A stretch of DNA of 64,000 bases from JALORV01 sp963780715 (GTDB lineage: Bacteria > Pseudomonadota > Gammaproteobacteria > Burkholderiales > Burkholderiaceae_F), in assembly GCA_963780715.1 (NCBI GenBank), contig CAWADK010000011.1, positions 45,587-109,586 on the forward strand, written 5' to 3'. This document shows positions 43,638 to 52,071 of the stretch, piece by piece. Position 1 is the stretch's first letter; the number at the start of each line of letters is the position of its first letter. The position numbers were made by a program, and so were the translations under genes. The notes below the pieces were generated by a model. That model searched no databases, was not told where the DNA came from, and saw only the letters and a program-made list of their open reading frames with translations.

Positions 43638-44009
43638 TCAGCGCCGTTCGTTGTTCGTCGGCCAGGTGCCGGGTCGCGTTGCCCGGCCGCGATAGGCGGC
43701 ATTGGCTATGCCCGCGGCCAGCACACGTTCGCGTTCCTCGGCATACGAGTCGACGAGACGCGTGACATAGGCCGTCGGGATGTCCCGGTAGCGGCGCCGA
43801 TCCGGGCGAAACGTGATCTCGCGCCAGCCCTGCTTGGCCAGCCAATGCCAAAGAGCATCGCTCATGCCGGCCTGGACCGTCATGCGGAGGTCCTCGCAGC
43901 AGATCCGGGCACCGATGCCCGGCTTCAGCCCTGCCGACCGCAGTCCGCGCTCAACACGGATGTTCAGCAGCGTTCGTACCCGATCCCGAACCGGTCTGAC
44001 CAAATCCAC
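43638..44009 (-). CDS. Unknown protein, tandem paralogue A
   Basis: A 123-residue protein starting at GTG (44009) with GGAGGAA upstream. It aligns by eye with the next gene: I-C-C-E-D-L-R-M-T-V-Q-A-G-M-S-D, then W-L-A-K-Q-G-W-R-E, then a basic stretch, Y, a V-x-R-L-V-D and a helix ending in G-I-A-N-A. The paired cysteines are kept in both copies. No signal, no membrane segment, no family I recognise. It precedes the MaoC gene by 7 bases. Confidence 0.75.
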   Translation of the reverse strand: MDLVRPVRDRVRTLLNIRVERGLRSAGLKPGIGARICCEDLRMTVQAGMSDALWHWLAKQGWREITFRPDRRRYRDIPTAYVTRLVDSYAEERERVLAAGIANAAYRGRATRPGTWPTNNERR

Positions 44010-44073
44010 TTCTGACTATTCCTCCAGATGGAACTCTAGCGACTGCGATGCCGCGCCGTATCCCCCGAACCGG

Positions 44074-44433
44074 TTAGTTCATTGGGCTGCGGGCAACCGC
44101 CTCCCGCCGCGGGCGGGTCGCCTCCCGGATCGCCATCAGCAACACCTTCTGGCGATCGTCCGGGCCGACATCGTAGAGCCGGTTCACCAGCGAGGTCGAG
44201 AGGGAGGTGTAATGGAGCCGGTTCTCGCCGTTGCGCAACTCCCGCCAACCCAGGCCGGCAAGCCACTCCCACATCTCGTCGGTCATGCCCGCCTGCACCG
44301 ACATGCGCAACCCGGCGCAGCACAGCGTGGCGCCCATCCTGGGCTTGGGCGCAACGGCCGACGGCGGCGGAAGTACCTTCTTGCGGCCAAGTAGCTCGGT
44401 CAACGGCGTATTCAGGATCAGTGCCAGGTTCAT
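44074..44433 (-). CDS. Unknown protein, tandem paralogue B
   Basis: A 119-residue protein with a good AGGAGG site before ATG 44433. It carries the same plan as the downstream gene: L-C-C-A-G-L-R-M-S-V-Q-A-G-M-T-D, then W-L-A-G-L-G-W-R-E, then the Y-x(8)-V-N-R-L-Y-D block. N- and C-termini differ, so the duplication is old. Function unknown. The Cys-Cys pair and Trp-rich centre could bind a metal or ligand, but no evidence supports a choice. Confidence 0.78.
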   Translation of the reverse strand: MNLALILNTPLTELLGRKKVLPPPSAVAPKPRMGATLCCAGLRMSVQAGMTDEMWEWLAGLGWRELRNGENRLHYTSLSTSLVNRLYDVGPDDRQKVLLMAIREATRPRREAVARSPMN

Positions 44434-44513
44434 GCGTCCTCCTCGATCGCTAGCAACTTTATCGGCACGCCACTGTGGATTCGATACCACGTGCCGGCGA
44501 TCGCGGTTGCAGG

Positions 44514-45326
44514 CTAATCCCGGGTCATCTGACGCGAGTCCGGTATCAAGTGCTGCAGCGCCTCAAGTTCCGCGGCTGTGAATCCAGCGGCCCGACGAGC
44601 GGCCAGGTTGAACGGGCCGCGCAGCCGCGGCGCCCTGCGGAGCGCGGCGATTTCGGCGTAGGCCGCCATGGGGTCCAGGCCCCGGCGGGCGCAGAGCCAG
44701 TGGTACCAGCGGTTGCCGATCGCCACATGGACGATCTCATCCCGCAAGATGACGTCGAGAATCGCTGCCGCCGCGGCGTCGCCGACGGCGGCGAGCTTGG
44801 CGCGCAGCCGCGGCGAGGCGTCGAGCCCGCGGGCCTCGAGCGTCCGCGGCACCAGCGCCATGCGCTCGAGGACGTCACCCTCGGTGCGGGCGGCAACCTC
44901 CCACAGGCCGTCGTGGGCATCGAAGTCGCCGTAGCGATAGCCGAGCGTGCCCAGGTGCGTCGCGAGCAGCGAGAAGTGGTGCGCTTCCTCCTGCGCGACC
45001 CGGCGCCAGTCGAAGTAGTACTCCGGCGGCATGCCGGGGAAGCGCCAGATGGCGTCGAGCGCGAGTCCGATCGCATTGAACTCGATGTGCGCGATGGCGT
45101 GCAGCAAGGCCGCGCGGCCGTCGGCGCTGCGCGCATCACGTTGCGGAACCCGGTCGGCCATCACCAGCCGCGGGCGGGTGGGCCGCCCCGGCACGGGTCC
45201 GTCGGCGCGCAGCTCACATTCGACGTCGACCTCGCTGACCGCAGCCAGGCTCTCGACGGCACGACAGCGCGCCTCGGGTTCGGCGATGGCTATGGCCCGG
45301 AGAGCCGCTGCGCGCAGTTCGCTCAT
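44514..45326 (-). CDS. Ferritin-like DUF455 protein
   Basis: A 270-residue helical protein. HAIAHIEFNAIGLALDAIWRF, RVAQEEAHHFSLLATHLGTLG and LRDEIVHVAIGNRWYHW supply the Glu and His residues of a di-iron four-helix bundle (E-x-x-H pairs). Members are of unknown activity but resemble tRNA hydroxylase MiaE-type ferritins. The ATG at 45326 is preferred over one seven codons upstream. It diverges from the carbonic-anhydrase-like gene. Confidence 0.88.
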   Translation of the reverse strand: MSELRAAALRAIAIAEPEARCRAVESLAAVSEVDVECELRADGPVPGRPTRPRLVMADRVPQRDARSADGRAALLHAIAHIEFNAIGLALDAIWRFPGMPPEYYFDWRRVAQEEAHHFSLLATHLGTLGYRYGDFDAHDGLWEVAARTEGDVLERMALVPRTLEARGLDASPRLRAKLAAVGDAAAAAILDVILRDEIVHVAIGNRWYHWLCARRGLDPMAAYAEIAALRRAPRLRGPFNLAARRAAGFTAAELEALQHLIPDSRQMTRD

Positions 45327-45432
45327 CGGCGCTCGGCGTCCCTGCAAAGGCGGACTTCCGCCGTAAACTCGGGCGCAGTCCCAGGCAGCAGCGTCGGCTG
45401 TGTCAGGCCCCTCAACTCACCCTCCTTCCCGC

Positions 45433-45957
45433 ATGAGCATTTACCAGATCGGCGATCGCATCCCTGTCATCGACCCCACGGCCTTCGTCTTCGAGACAGC
45501 GACCGTCATCGGCCGCGTCGAACTGCGTGCCCGCGTCAGCATCTGGCCCTACGCGACGATACGCGGAGACGTCGAGCCCATCGTGATCGGTGCCGACAGC
45601 AACGTGCAGGAAGCCAGCGCGCTGCACACCGACCCGGGTTTTCCGCTGACCGTCGGCGAGAACGTCACGATCGGTCATCAGGCCTCGGTGCACGGCTGCA
45701 CGATCGGCGACGGCACGCTCATCGGCATCCAGGCGATCGTACTGAACGGCGCCAGGGTTGGCCGCAACTGCCTGATCGGCGCGGGTGCTCTCGTGCGGGA
45801 GGGCGATGTGATCCCTGACAACTCGCTGGTCGTCGGCTCGCCCGGCAAGGTCATACGGACGCTGGACGAAGCCGCCGTCGCGCGCTGCCTTCGTAACAGC
45901 GCCGTCTACTCGGAGCGAGGGCAGTTGTACCGGGTCGCGCTCAAGCGCATCGGCTGA
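45433..45957 (+). CDS. Gamma-class carbonic anhydrase family protein
   Basis: A 174-residue left-handed beta-helix protein made of hexapeptide repeats. The metal histidines are visible in ALHTDPG and TIGHQASVHGC, the arrangement of the gamma carbonic anhydrase/YrdA group. Activity towards CO2 is not certain in this subgroup. hslO follows 22 bases downstream on the same strand. Confidence 0.92.
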   Translation: MSIYQIGDRIPVIDPTAFVFETATVIGRVELRARVSIWPYATIRGDVEPIVIGADSNVQEASALHTDPGFPLTVGENVTIGHQASVHGCTIGDGTLIGIQAIVLNGARVGRNCLIGAGALVREGDVIPDNSLVVGSPGKVIRTLDEAAVARCLRNSAVYSERGQLYRVALKRIG

Positions 45958-45979
45958 GGTCATCGCGAGCACTAAGCCG

Positions 45980-46888
45980 ATGTCAGATCGTCTGCTGAAG
46001 TTCATGTTTCGCGGGGCGCCCGTCCGGGGCGAACTCGTGCGGGTCACTGACGCCTGGCGGGAGATGACCGCGCATCATCAGTATCCCGCGCCCGTGAAGC
46101 GGCTGCTCGGCGAAATGGTGGCGGCGGCGGCCCTGCTCGCGAGCAACATCAAGTTCAACGGCGCGCTGGTCATGCAGGTTCATGGCGATGGGCCGGTCAA
46201 ACTGCTGGTGGTGGAATGCCAACCGGACCTCTCGCTGCGCGCGACGGCGAAGTTCAGCGAGCACGCAGTCGCTGCAAGCGCGACGATGCGCGAACTGGTC
46301 AACCGCAGCGGACGCGGGCGCTTCGCGATCACCCTCGATCCGCGCGATCCGGTGCCGGGACAGCAGCCGTACCAGGGCATCGTCCCGCTCGACGGCGACT
46401 CGATGGCCGACGTGCTCGAAAGCTACATGCGCCAGTCGGAGCAGCTCGAGACGCGGCTCGTGCTGGCTGCCGACGAGAACGTCAGCGCCGGACTCCTGTT
46501 GCAGCGACTGCCCGATACCGGAGGAACGGTCGGCGACATCGACGAAGACGCGTGGGACCGCGTCACGACACTCGGCGCCACACTGAGCGCCGAAGAGCTG
46601 CTGCGACTGTCGCCGGAGAATCTGGCGCGCCGCCTCTACAGCCAGGAGGTGCTGGACCTTCAGGCGACGCTCGCTCCGCGCTTTGCCTGCCGTTGCTCAC
46701 GCGAGCGCATCGGCCGCATGCTGGTGTCGCTTGGGCGCGAGGAAGTCGACTCGATCATCGCGGAACTGGCCACCGTGACGGTCACGTGCGACTTCTGCGG
46801 CCGCCAGTATTCGTTCGACACCGTCGACGTGGCTCAACTCTTCGCCAGCGGCGAAACGATCGAGGCCGACGCACGGCTGCAGCACTGA
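45980..46888 (+). CDS. hslO: Hsp33 redox-activated chaperonin
   Basis: A 302-residue holdase that binds unfolding proteins under oxidative stress. The C-terminal zinc switch is intact: Cys237, Cys239 (CRC) and Cys270, Cys273 (CDFC). The N-terminal domain shows MFRGAPVRGELVRVTDAW and the substrate-binding linker precedes the cysteines. In this organism it may help under oxidative or reactive-sulfur stress, which is inference. Confidence 0.96.
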   Translation: MSDRLLKFMFRGAPVRGELVRVTDAWREMTAHHQYPAPVKRLLGEMVAAAALLASNIKFNGALVMQVHGDGPVKLLVVECQPDLSLRATAKFSEHAVAASATMRELVNRSGRGRFAITLDPRDPVPGQQPYQGIVPLDGDSMADVLESYMRQSEQLETRLVLAADENVSAGLLLQRLPDTGGTVGDIDEDAWDRVTTLGATLSAEELLRLSPENLARRLYSQEVLDLQATLAPRFACRCSRERIGRMLVSLGREEVDSIIAELATVTVTCDFCGRQYSFDTVDVAQLFASGETIEADARLQH

Positions 46889-47000
46889 GGCGTCAAAGGC
46901 GCCGGCAGCCCGACACGACTGCGCGCCGCAGGCGAAAGGCCGCGCATCGCGTCGGCTGCGACCCGCGGCAGTGAACTCCAGTCCTGCGCGGCGTGCAAGG

Positions 47001-47915
47001 CTAGGCGAGCTTCGCTGCAAGGCGGACGATTCCCTCGCGCACCCACCGGTGTCCCGCATCGCGCCGGCGACTGCGGTGCCAGACCACATGGGCCTTGAGC
47101 GGCGCCGCCCGGAACGGCAGCGGCAGCAGCTTGAGGCCCAGCATCTTGGTCCACGGTGATGCGAGCCTGCGGTTGCATACGGCGATGAAGTCCGTGCCCG
47201 CGACCGAAACCGGCACCTCGAGAGGCTCGCGGACTTCCAGCGCGACGTCCAGGGCGTGGTTGCCGAGCGCTCCCTCGATCTGCACGAGGTTTCCCGGAAA
47301 CCGGAGACTGCGATGAACGACGTGCCGCTCGGTCAGGAACTGCTTGCGCGACAGTGTCTTTCCAATCCTCGGGTGATGCCCGGCCGCGATGACGAGCAGT
47401 TCATCGGTGAACAGCTCCGCGCTTTCGAGATCACGCGCGCTCGCCTTCGCCTGGTCGATCAGGAAGTCGAGCCGGCCGTCGCGCAGTGCCGCCACACCTC
47501 CCTCCCGATTCTCCTGCGGCACCCACTTCCAGCTCAGTAGCGGCGCTTCGTGCTTGAGCCAGTCGGCGAACGCCTGGCCGAGCCGGATGCCGGGCGCATA
47601 CAGCATTCCCATCGTGAACCGCCGGTTCGACTCGTGCGGCTCGAAGTGGCGCGTTTCCCCGAACCCGTCCCGGATGGCATCCAGCGCGCCCTTGATCCTT
47701 GGATAGAGCTGCTCGGCGGCCGGCGTGACGGCCGCGCCGCGGCGTCCCGCCACGAACAGCTCGTCGCCTGCCGCGGCGCGCAGGCGCGCCATGGCGTTGC
47801 TGACGGCGGGCTGCGTCATCGCAAGCCGCTCGGCCGCACGAGTCATGTTGCGCTCCTCGTACACCGCCTCGAAGACCGGAAGCAGGTTCAGGTCAATCGC
47901 TCTGAGATTCAGCAT
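47001..47915 (-). CDS. LysR-type transcriptional regulator
   Basis: A 304-residue regulator with an N-terminal winged HTH (DLNLLPVFEAVYEERNMTRAAERL, then TQPAVSNAMARLRA) and a periplasmic-binding-like effector domain from about 95. It belongs by sight to the NodD/PcpR/LinR-like branch, which often answers to aromatic compounds. No divergent enzyme gene is adjacent, so its target is not evident. The benE-type gene is far away. Confidence 0.9.
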   Translation of the reverse strand: MLNLRAIDLNLLPVFEAVYEERNMTRAAERLAMTQPAVSNAMARLRAAAGDELFVAGRRGAAVTPAAEQLYPRIKGALDAIRDGFGETRHFEPHESNRRFTMGMLYAPGIRLGQAFADWLKHEAPLLSWKWVPQENREGGVAALRDGRLDFLIDQAKASARDLESAELFTDELLVIAAGHHPRIGKTLSRKQFLTERHVVHRSLRFPGNLVQIEGALGNHALDVALEVREPLEVPVSVAGTDFIAVCNRRLASPWTKMLGLKLLPLPFRAAPLKAHVVWHRSRRRDAGHRWVREGIVRLAAKLA

Positions 47916-48303
47916 GTGAATGTCTGTGCTCGTGTCTTTCTATTGGCCATGATGTCATGAACTGACGAAAATGCAACCCACGAAGCGGCTCACGAGGCCG
48001 CGCCACGCAGTCGCGTCCGTGCCCCAGGAGGCGCCCGACGATGGACCTATGCAGCAATCGGCCGGAGGCGTTTCGCGCCGCTGGCAAGAACCAGCGGCTC
48101 GAATCGATCGGCCGGCACAGCGGCGCAAGCCCAGTCGACGACCGGAGCGCCCGGAGCCGTGATCGCCTCTGCCTGCACGCCCGCCCCGGCCGACGCTCCC
48201 ACGGCCGCCTCACCCAGTCGGCGACATGCATGGAACCACGCGCGGGAGCATTCCTTCCGAAGCACGTGGACCTGCATCAGATCGCGACCGCGGCAGACGA
48301 ATC
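47916..48303. other. Region upstream of the LysR gene, no supported gene
   Basis: Contains only frames with poor coding character. It should include the LysR promoter and, for the small gene at 48304, its own promoter; neither can be fixed by eye. Confidence 0.4.
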
Positions 48304-48453
48304 ATGATGTCGAAGCCGGAGAACCCAGACCGCTCGGCCCTGCGCCGGGTGACGCGTCGCAGCCAGGAACTGGTCGCCGCGCGCGGCATCGGCATCGGGG
48401 TCGCGCTCGGCCTGCTTGTGTGGGCCGCACTGCTGACCGTCTGGATGATCTGA
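48304..48453 (+). CDS. Small single-pass membrane protein
   Basis: A 49-residue protein (or 48 from the second ATG) with a basic N-terminal half and one helix, GIGVALGLLVWAALLTVWMI, ending at the stop. Third codon positions are almost all G or C, as in neighbouring real genes, which supports coding. No ribosome site is obvious. The topology would be N-in with a positively charged cytosolic segment. Function unknown. Confidence 0.55.
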   Translation: MMSKPENPDRSALRRVTRRSQELVAARGIGIGVALGLLVWAALLTVWMI

Positions 48454-48815
48454 CCAGTGGCCCGCTGGGCAGGAACTGGCGAATTCATGGCAATCGCCGC
48501 GGACAGTCCACGACGTGCCCCTTAGCCAGCTAAGTGACTGCGGCGTCCAATGTTCGAAGTGCGCTACCTGCGATGATTCAGGCCTGCCGCTGATTATGCT
48601 GGACACCAACCGCGCGAACTGCTCAAGAGCGGCCGCCTAGAATACTTCGGTCGGCCAAAACTGTCTGGACAGTGCCCGGCCATCAGCCGACGTTAGTGAG
48701 GCGCGGCCACTCCGCCGGAGAGCAGTCACGATTCCAAGCATGAATCTTTCGAGGCGGGCTGACCGGGAGGAAAGGCAATAGCCGTCGGGCACTGTAGCCC
48801 CGACTTTCAGGGCGC
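48454..48815. other. Intergenic region with a short palindrome
   Basis: No credible gene. ACTGTC-TG-GACAGT at 48660-48673 is a 6-bp inverted repeat with 2-base centre, flanked by CGGCC and CCGGCC; it may be a regulator site of unknown owner. A CCTAGAAT -10-like box lies at about 48636-48643. Confidence 0.4.
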
Positions 48816-48862
48816 TTGCATCGCGCCGCCCATCTCCCTATACTGAACTATATGGTTCAGTA
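48816..48862 (+). promoter_or_regulatory. Promoter with ArsR-type operator over the start codon
   Basis: TTGCAT (48816-48821), 17-base spacer and TATACT (48839-48844) form a near-consensus sigma-70 promoter. TACTGAAC (48841-48848) and GTTCAGTA (48855-48862) form a perfect 8-bp inverted repeat with 6-base spacer that covers the -10 end, the predicted start (about 48851) and the ATG at 48852. The mRNA should be leaderless and the repeat the autorepressor site. Confidence 0.75.
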
Positions 48863-49217
48863 TTCACAATCCCACTTCAACGCCTCCTTCGCTGCGCTCG
48901 CGGACGCAACCCGGCGCGGCGTACTCGAGCAGCTCGCGCGCGGTGACTCCTCGATCACCGACCTCGCCGACCAGTTCGACATGACCCTCACCGGAATGAA
49001 GAAACACGTCGGCGTGCTCGAACAGGCCGGGCTCGTCACGACTGAAAAGGTCGGCCGCGTACGCAACTGCAAGATCGGCCCCTGCCGGCTCGAAGAGGAA
49101 ATTGAGTGGATCTCGCGATACCGCCAGGTCTGGGACGCCCGCTTCCAAGCGCTGGACCGCGTGATCGAGCAGCTCAAGTCCCGTGACAAACCCGATGTCC
49201 GCAAGACGACAAAGTGA
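48852..49217 (+). CDS. ArsR-family repressor paired with AHSA1 gene
   Basis: A 121-residue winged-helix repressor of the SdpR-like ArsR branch. FAALADATRRGVLEQLARGDSSI leads into the HTH LADQFDMTLTGMKKHVGVLEQAGLV. It lacks the metal-binding cysteines of classical ArsR. Such proteins occur next to an SRPBCC gene, as here 7 bases downstream. Start at 48852 is fixed by the promoter and operator position; no ribosome site is present. Confidence 0.92.
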   Translation: MVQYSQSHFNASFAALADATRRGVLEQLARGDSSITDLADQFDMTLTGMKKHVGVLEQAGLVTTEKVGRVRNCKIGPCRLEEEIEWISRYRQVWDARFQALDRVIEQLKSRDKPDVRKTTK

Positions 49218-49224
49218 GGCCCGT

Positions 49225-49695
49225 ATGAATCGCACGACCGTCGAGCGCAAGTCAGACCGCGAAGTCGTCGTCACCCGCACGTTCGACGCGCCCGCGCGTC
49301 TCGTGTTCGAGGCGTGGACGAAACCCGAGTTGTTCGAACAATGGTGGGTGCCGCGGTCGATGGGCATGACGCTGCGTTCGTGCGAACTGGATGTGCGCAC
49401 TGGCGGTAAATACCGCCTCGTGTTCGGCGACGACCCCGGGAACCCGATGGCCTTCTTCGGCAAGTACCTCGAGGTGGTGCCGAACCAGCGCATCGTCTGG
49501 GCCAATGAGGAAAGCGGCGCCGACGGATCTATCACCACCGTGACCTTCGAAGAGGAAAACGGCAAGACCACGCTCGTGTTGAGCGAGCTCTACCCGACAA
49601 AGGAAGCGCTCGACGCCGCCGGCACCGGCGCGCAGGAAGTCATGCACGAGACGTTCGGGCAGCTCGATGTGCTGCTCGCCTCTCTCAGCGCTTGA
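49225..49695 (+). CDS. SRPBCC/AHSA1-domain protein
   Basis: A 156-residue helix-grip protein. VTRTFDAPARLVFEAWTKPE, FEQWWVPRSMGMT and the C-terminal helix AQEVMHETFGQLDVLLASL are typical of activator-of-Hsp90-like START-superfamily proteins that bind a small hydrophobic ligand. It is co-transcribed with the ArsR gene and may bind or remove the signal that regulator answers. Confidence 0.9.
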   Translation: MNRTTVERKSDREVVVTRTFDAPARLVFEAWTKPELFEQWWVPRSMGMTLRSCELDVRTGGKYRLVFGDDPGNPMAFFGKYLEVVPNQRIVWANEESGADGSITTVTFEEENGKTTLVLSELYPTKEALDAAGTGAQEVMHETFGQLDVLLASLSA

Positions 49696-49911
49696 CAAGT
49701 TGCTGCAGCGAGGAGCGCGCATACGGCCAGGAGCGCGTGCCATGGATCGCGCTTCCTTCTGAGTGGCAGGTGTGCCCCGGATAAGAAAGTCCTCCGGTGA
49801 CGGCGCTGCCGGACCCGGCTAGAAGCAGCCCCTCACCCTGGCGATCCAGTTTGCCTACTAGCGGCCACCCGACACCCCGTCGAAATGTGCGGAGGGCTCT
49901 CGCGAGAGGAC

Positions 49912-50994
49912 CTATTCCGTGTTGCCCATCTCAAGCTCGCCTCTCCGGTAATGCACCGACGCGAAGCGGGCGCGATACTCCGCCGGCGTCATCCCCGTGT
50001 GCCGTTTGAAAAGGGAGCGGAAGAAGTTTAGGTCTGCATAACCAACGCGTTCGCTGACTTCGTGAATCGATGAGGGGTCACCCTCGAGTAACTCGCGAGC
50101 CGCGCTGATCCGCATCATCTGCACATACTCACCTGGTAGCCTGCCCGTCGCACCCTTGAACCGGCGTATGAACGTGCGCGGGCTCATGGCGCACCGCTTC
50201 GCCAGCGCGTTGATGCCGATCTCCTCACGGAAATGCGTACGCAGGTGTTTCTCGGCCTTGCCGATGCGCTCGTCGGAGTGCGGGCGGGAGAGCGGCAGCA
50301 ATGAGTAGCCGGACTGGCAGCTCCGCGGCAGGCCCACGAGGAGCGACCTCGCGCATTGCAGCGCGATCTCGTGCCCGCAGAACTTCTCGACCAGGTAGAG
50401 GCTGATGTCGATCGAGGCGTAGACCCCGCCACTGCAGCAGATGCGGCCGTCCTCCGTCACGAACTGTTCAGGCCGCCAGCGCACATTGGGATATCGCTGG
50501 CGCAACATGTCGGCCACGCCCCAATGCGTCGTGGCTTCGCGGCCGTCAATCAGACCAGTTTCGGCGAGGTACGCAGCACCCGAGCACACGGCTCCGAGGT
50601 AGGCGCCCTGCTCGTGCATTTTTCTCAGCCAAGCGATGATCGATGTGTGGCGCATGATCTTGTCCTGCAGGTCCCAGCCGGACGCGGAGATCATCGCGAT
50701 GTCCGTACGATCGATGTCCTCAAGGGCGTACTCGGGCTTGAGTCCGACGTTGCAGACGCTCCTCACCATCCGGCCACCGGGCGACGCGACCCGTACACGA
50801 AAGCGCGGCTCAGGCGGTTCCCCCTTGAGCCAGTTCCACAACTGTCCGGCCGAATGAAACACCTCGATCGGACCAATCGCGGTCGACGCCATACCACCAT
50901 CCAGCAGGATGACGGTGACGTCGATCGGCCGGCCGGGATCGATGATCCCGGCCGGCGCGCGCGGTCGTTTCTTCGTGGCTACGGCTCTTCCCAT
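49912..50994 (-). CDS. GlxA-family AraC-type transcriptional regulator
   Basis: A 360-residue protein. Residues about 20-210 form a DJ-1/PfpI-like amidotransferase-related domain (LLDGGMASTAIGPIEVF, GAVCSGAAYLAETGLIDG), and residues about 250-350 an AraC double HTH (INALAKRCAMSPRTFIRRFK, ERVGYADLNFFRSLFKRHTG). Start ATG at 50994 overlaps the VOC gene end by 16 bases. The longer frame upstream is not used. Probably regulates its own minus-strand operon with the VOC and DUF4242 genes. Confidence 0.9.
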   Translation of the reverse strand: MGRAVATKKRPRAPAGIIDPGRPIDVTVILLDGGMASTAIGPIEVFHSAGQLWNWLKGEPPEPRFRVRVASPGGRMVRSVCNVGLKPEYALEDIDRTDIAMISASGWDLQDKIMRHTSIIAWLRKMHEQGAYLGAVCSGAAYLAETGLIDGREATTHWGVADMLRQRYPNVRWRPEQFVTEDGRICCSGGVYASIDISLYLVEKFCGHEIALQCARSLLVGLPRSCQSGYSLLPLSRPHSDERIGKAEKHLRTHFREEIGINALAKRCAMSPRTFIRRFKGATGRLPGEYVQMMRISAARELLEGDPSSIHEVSERVGYADLNFFRSLFKRHTGMTPAEYRARFASVHYRRGELEMGNTE

Positions 50995-51359
50995 AGTCCG
51001 AATGCCCCACCTACCGGATCGACGATGAGCGCGATGCGCACCATCCCGTCGACGGCAAACGGCTCGACGGCCACTGCCCCGCCCAGCGCGGCAGCTCGCC
51101 GACTCGCGGCTTCCGCATCGTCCACCCTGACGTAGGGTGTCCAGTGCGACGCCACGCCCGATCGCAGCATCGACCGCTTCATCTGGTAAAGGGAGCCGAT
51201 GTCGCGGCCACCATGCGAGATGCGCACGAAGTTGCCACCGTTCGCCGCCTGCGTTTGCGCGCTCCAACCGAACAATTCCGTGTAGAACTCGGTGGCGCGT
51301 GCGGCGTCTGTCGCGGCCAGGTCCATCCAACAGAATCGTCCGGCAGGAGCGGTTGACAT
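50979..51359 (-). CDS. VOC-family (glyoxalase/bleomycin resistance fold) protein
   Basis: A 126-residue protein with one beta-alpha-beta-beta-beta module pair: FCWMDLAATDAARATEFYTELFGW, then VRVDDAEAASRRAAALGG and DPVGGAFGLWEEP. This is the common two-motif VOC monomer that dimerises to make metal-binding sites. Its ATG overlaps the DUF4242 stop (ATGA). Substrate unknown. Confidence 0.9.
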   Translation of the reverse strand: MSTAPAGRFCWMDLAATDAARATEFYTELFGWSAQTQAANGGNFVRISHGGRDIGSLYQMKRSMLRSGVASHWTPYVRVDDAEAASRRAAALGGAVAVEPFAVDGMVRIALIVDPVGGAFGLWEEP

Positions 51360-51631
51360 CAGACGCCTGTCATCGGCTCAATGACCGTCCGCACCTCGGT
51401 CACTTTGTTCGCCGGGAAACCGCTCGCTTCCGCGTGCTTCATCACAGTGTCGACGCTGTCGGCGATGTAGATGCAAAAAGTCTTGTCTTGCACGACGTAG
51501 GAGTGCTCCCAGGTGACCTTGCCGCCAAGCGTCGCGATGGCGGCATTCGACTTGGCAGCGGCTTCCTGGTACTCCCCTGGCGCCAGGTTCTGCACGCCGG
51601 GAAGGTTGCGTTCAATCACAAATCGTTTCAT
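51359..51631 (-). CDS. DUF4242 (nickel-binding ferredoxin-like fold) protein
   Basis: A 90-residue protein starting MKRFVIERNLPGV and containing VTWEHSYVVQDKTFCIYIAD, typical of DUF4242. Members form small ferredoxin-like dimers and are sometimes annotated as nickel-binding. It is first in the apparent operon DUF4242-VOC-GlxA regulator with overlapping ends. Confidence 0.88.
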   Translation of the reverse strand: MKRFVIERNLPGVQNLAPGEYQEAAAKSNAAIATLGGKVTWEHSYVVQDKTFCIYIADSVDTVMKHAEASGFPANKVTEVRTVIEPMTGV

Positions 51632-52071
51632 TGCGCTTCTCCATATGGTTGGGTTAGAAGAAGCCTCACTATCCGCGCGCCGGCGCGCCACCGGGAGTGG
51701 CAGGAATGTCAATCTAGCATGGCATTCGTGACAAACGATGTTGTTGCGCAGGGCGAAGCTCCACAGAGACGCCGAACGCAACGAGCGCAGACGACCGGGG
51801 CGGCTCCGCGGCGATGCGGCCAGTGAAGGCGGCAAATGGCGACGCGCTTTCGCTGCGTTGAGGGCGAAGGGCAACGGACGAGCAAGGCATGCAATGCGTC
51901 GACGCCTGACGCGCATTTAGCGCGGTCATGTCGATCGCGAGTGCCTCGAACAAAGTTCGGGCGCTGGGCCAGAACCGGTCATCGGCTGCACAGTTTCAAC
52001 TGCCTCAAAGCAGCCGCTATGCGCCATCGTGAAAAGAGTATCTCGAGATCGCGCGCGACTTCACCGCCGCT
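51632..52071. other. Intergenic region, no supported gene
   Basis: Lies between the divergent DUF4242 gene and the frameshifted gene. In the frame of the latter an open stretch from 52033 (KEYLEIARDFTAA) suggests that the coding sequence once began further upstream. Nothing else is recognised. Confidence 0.4.
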
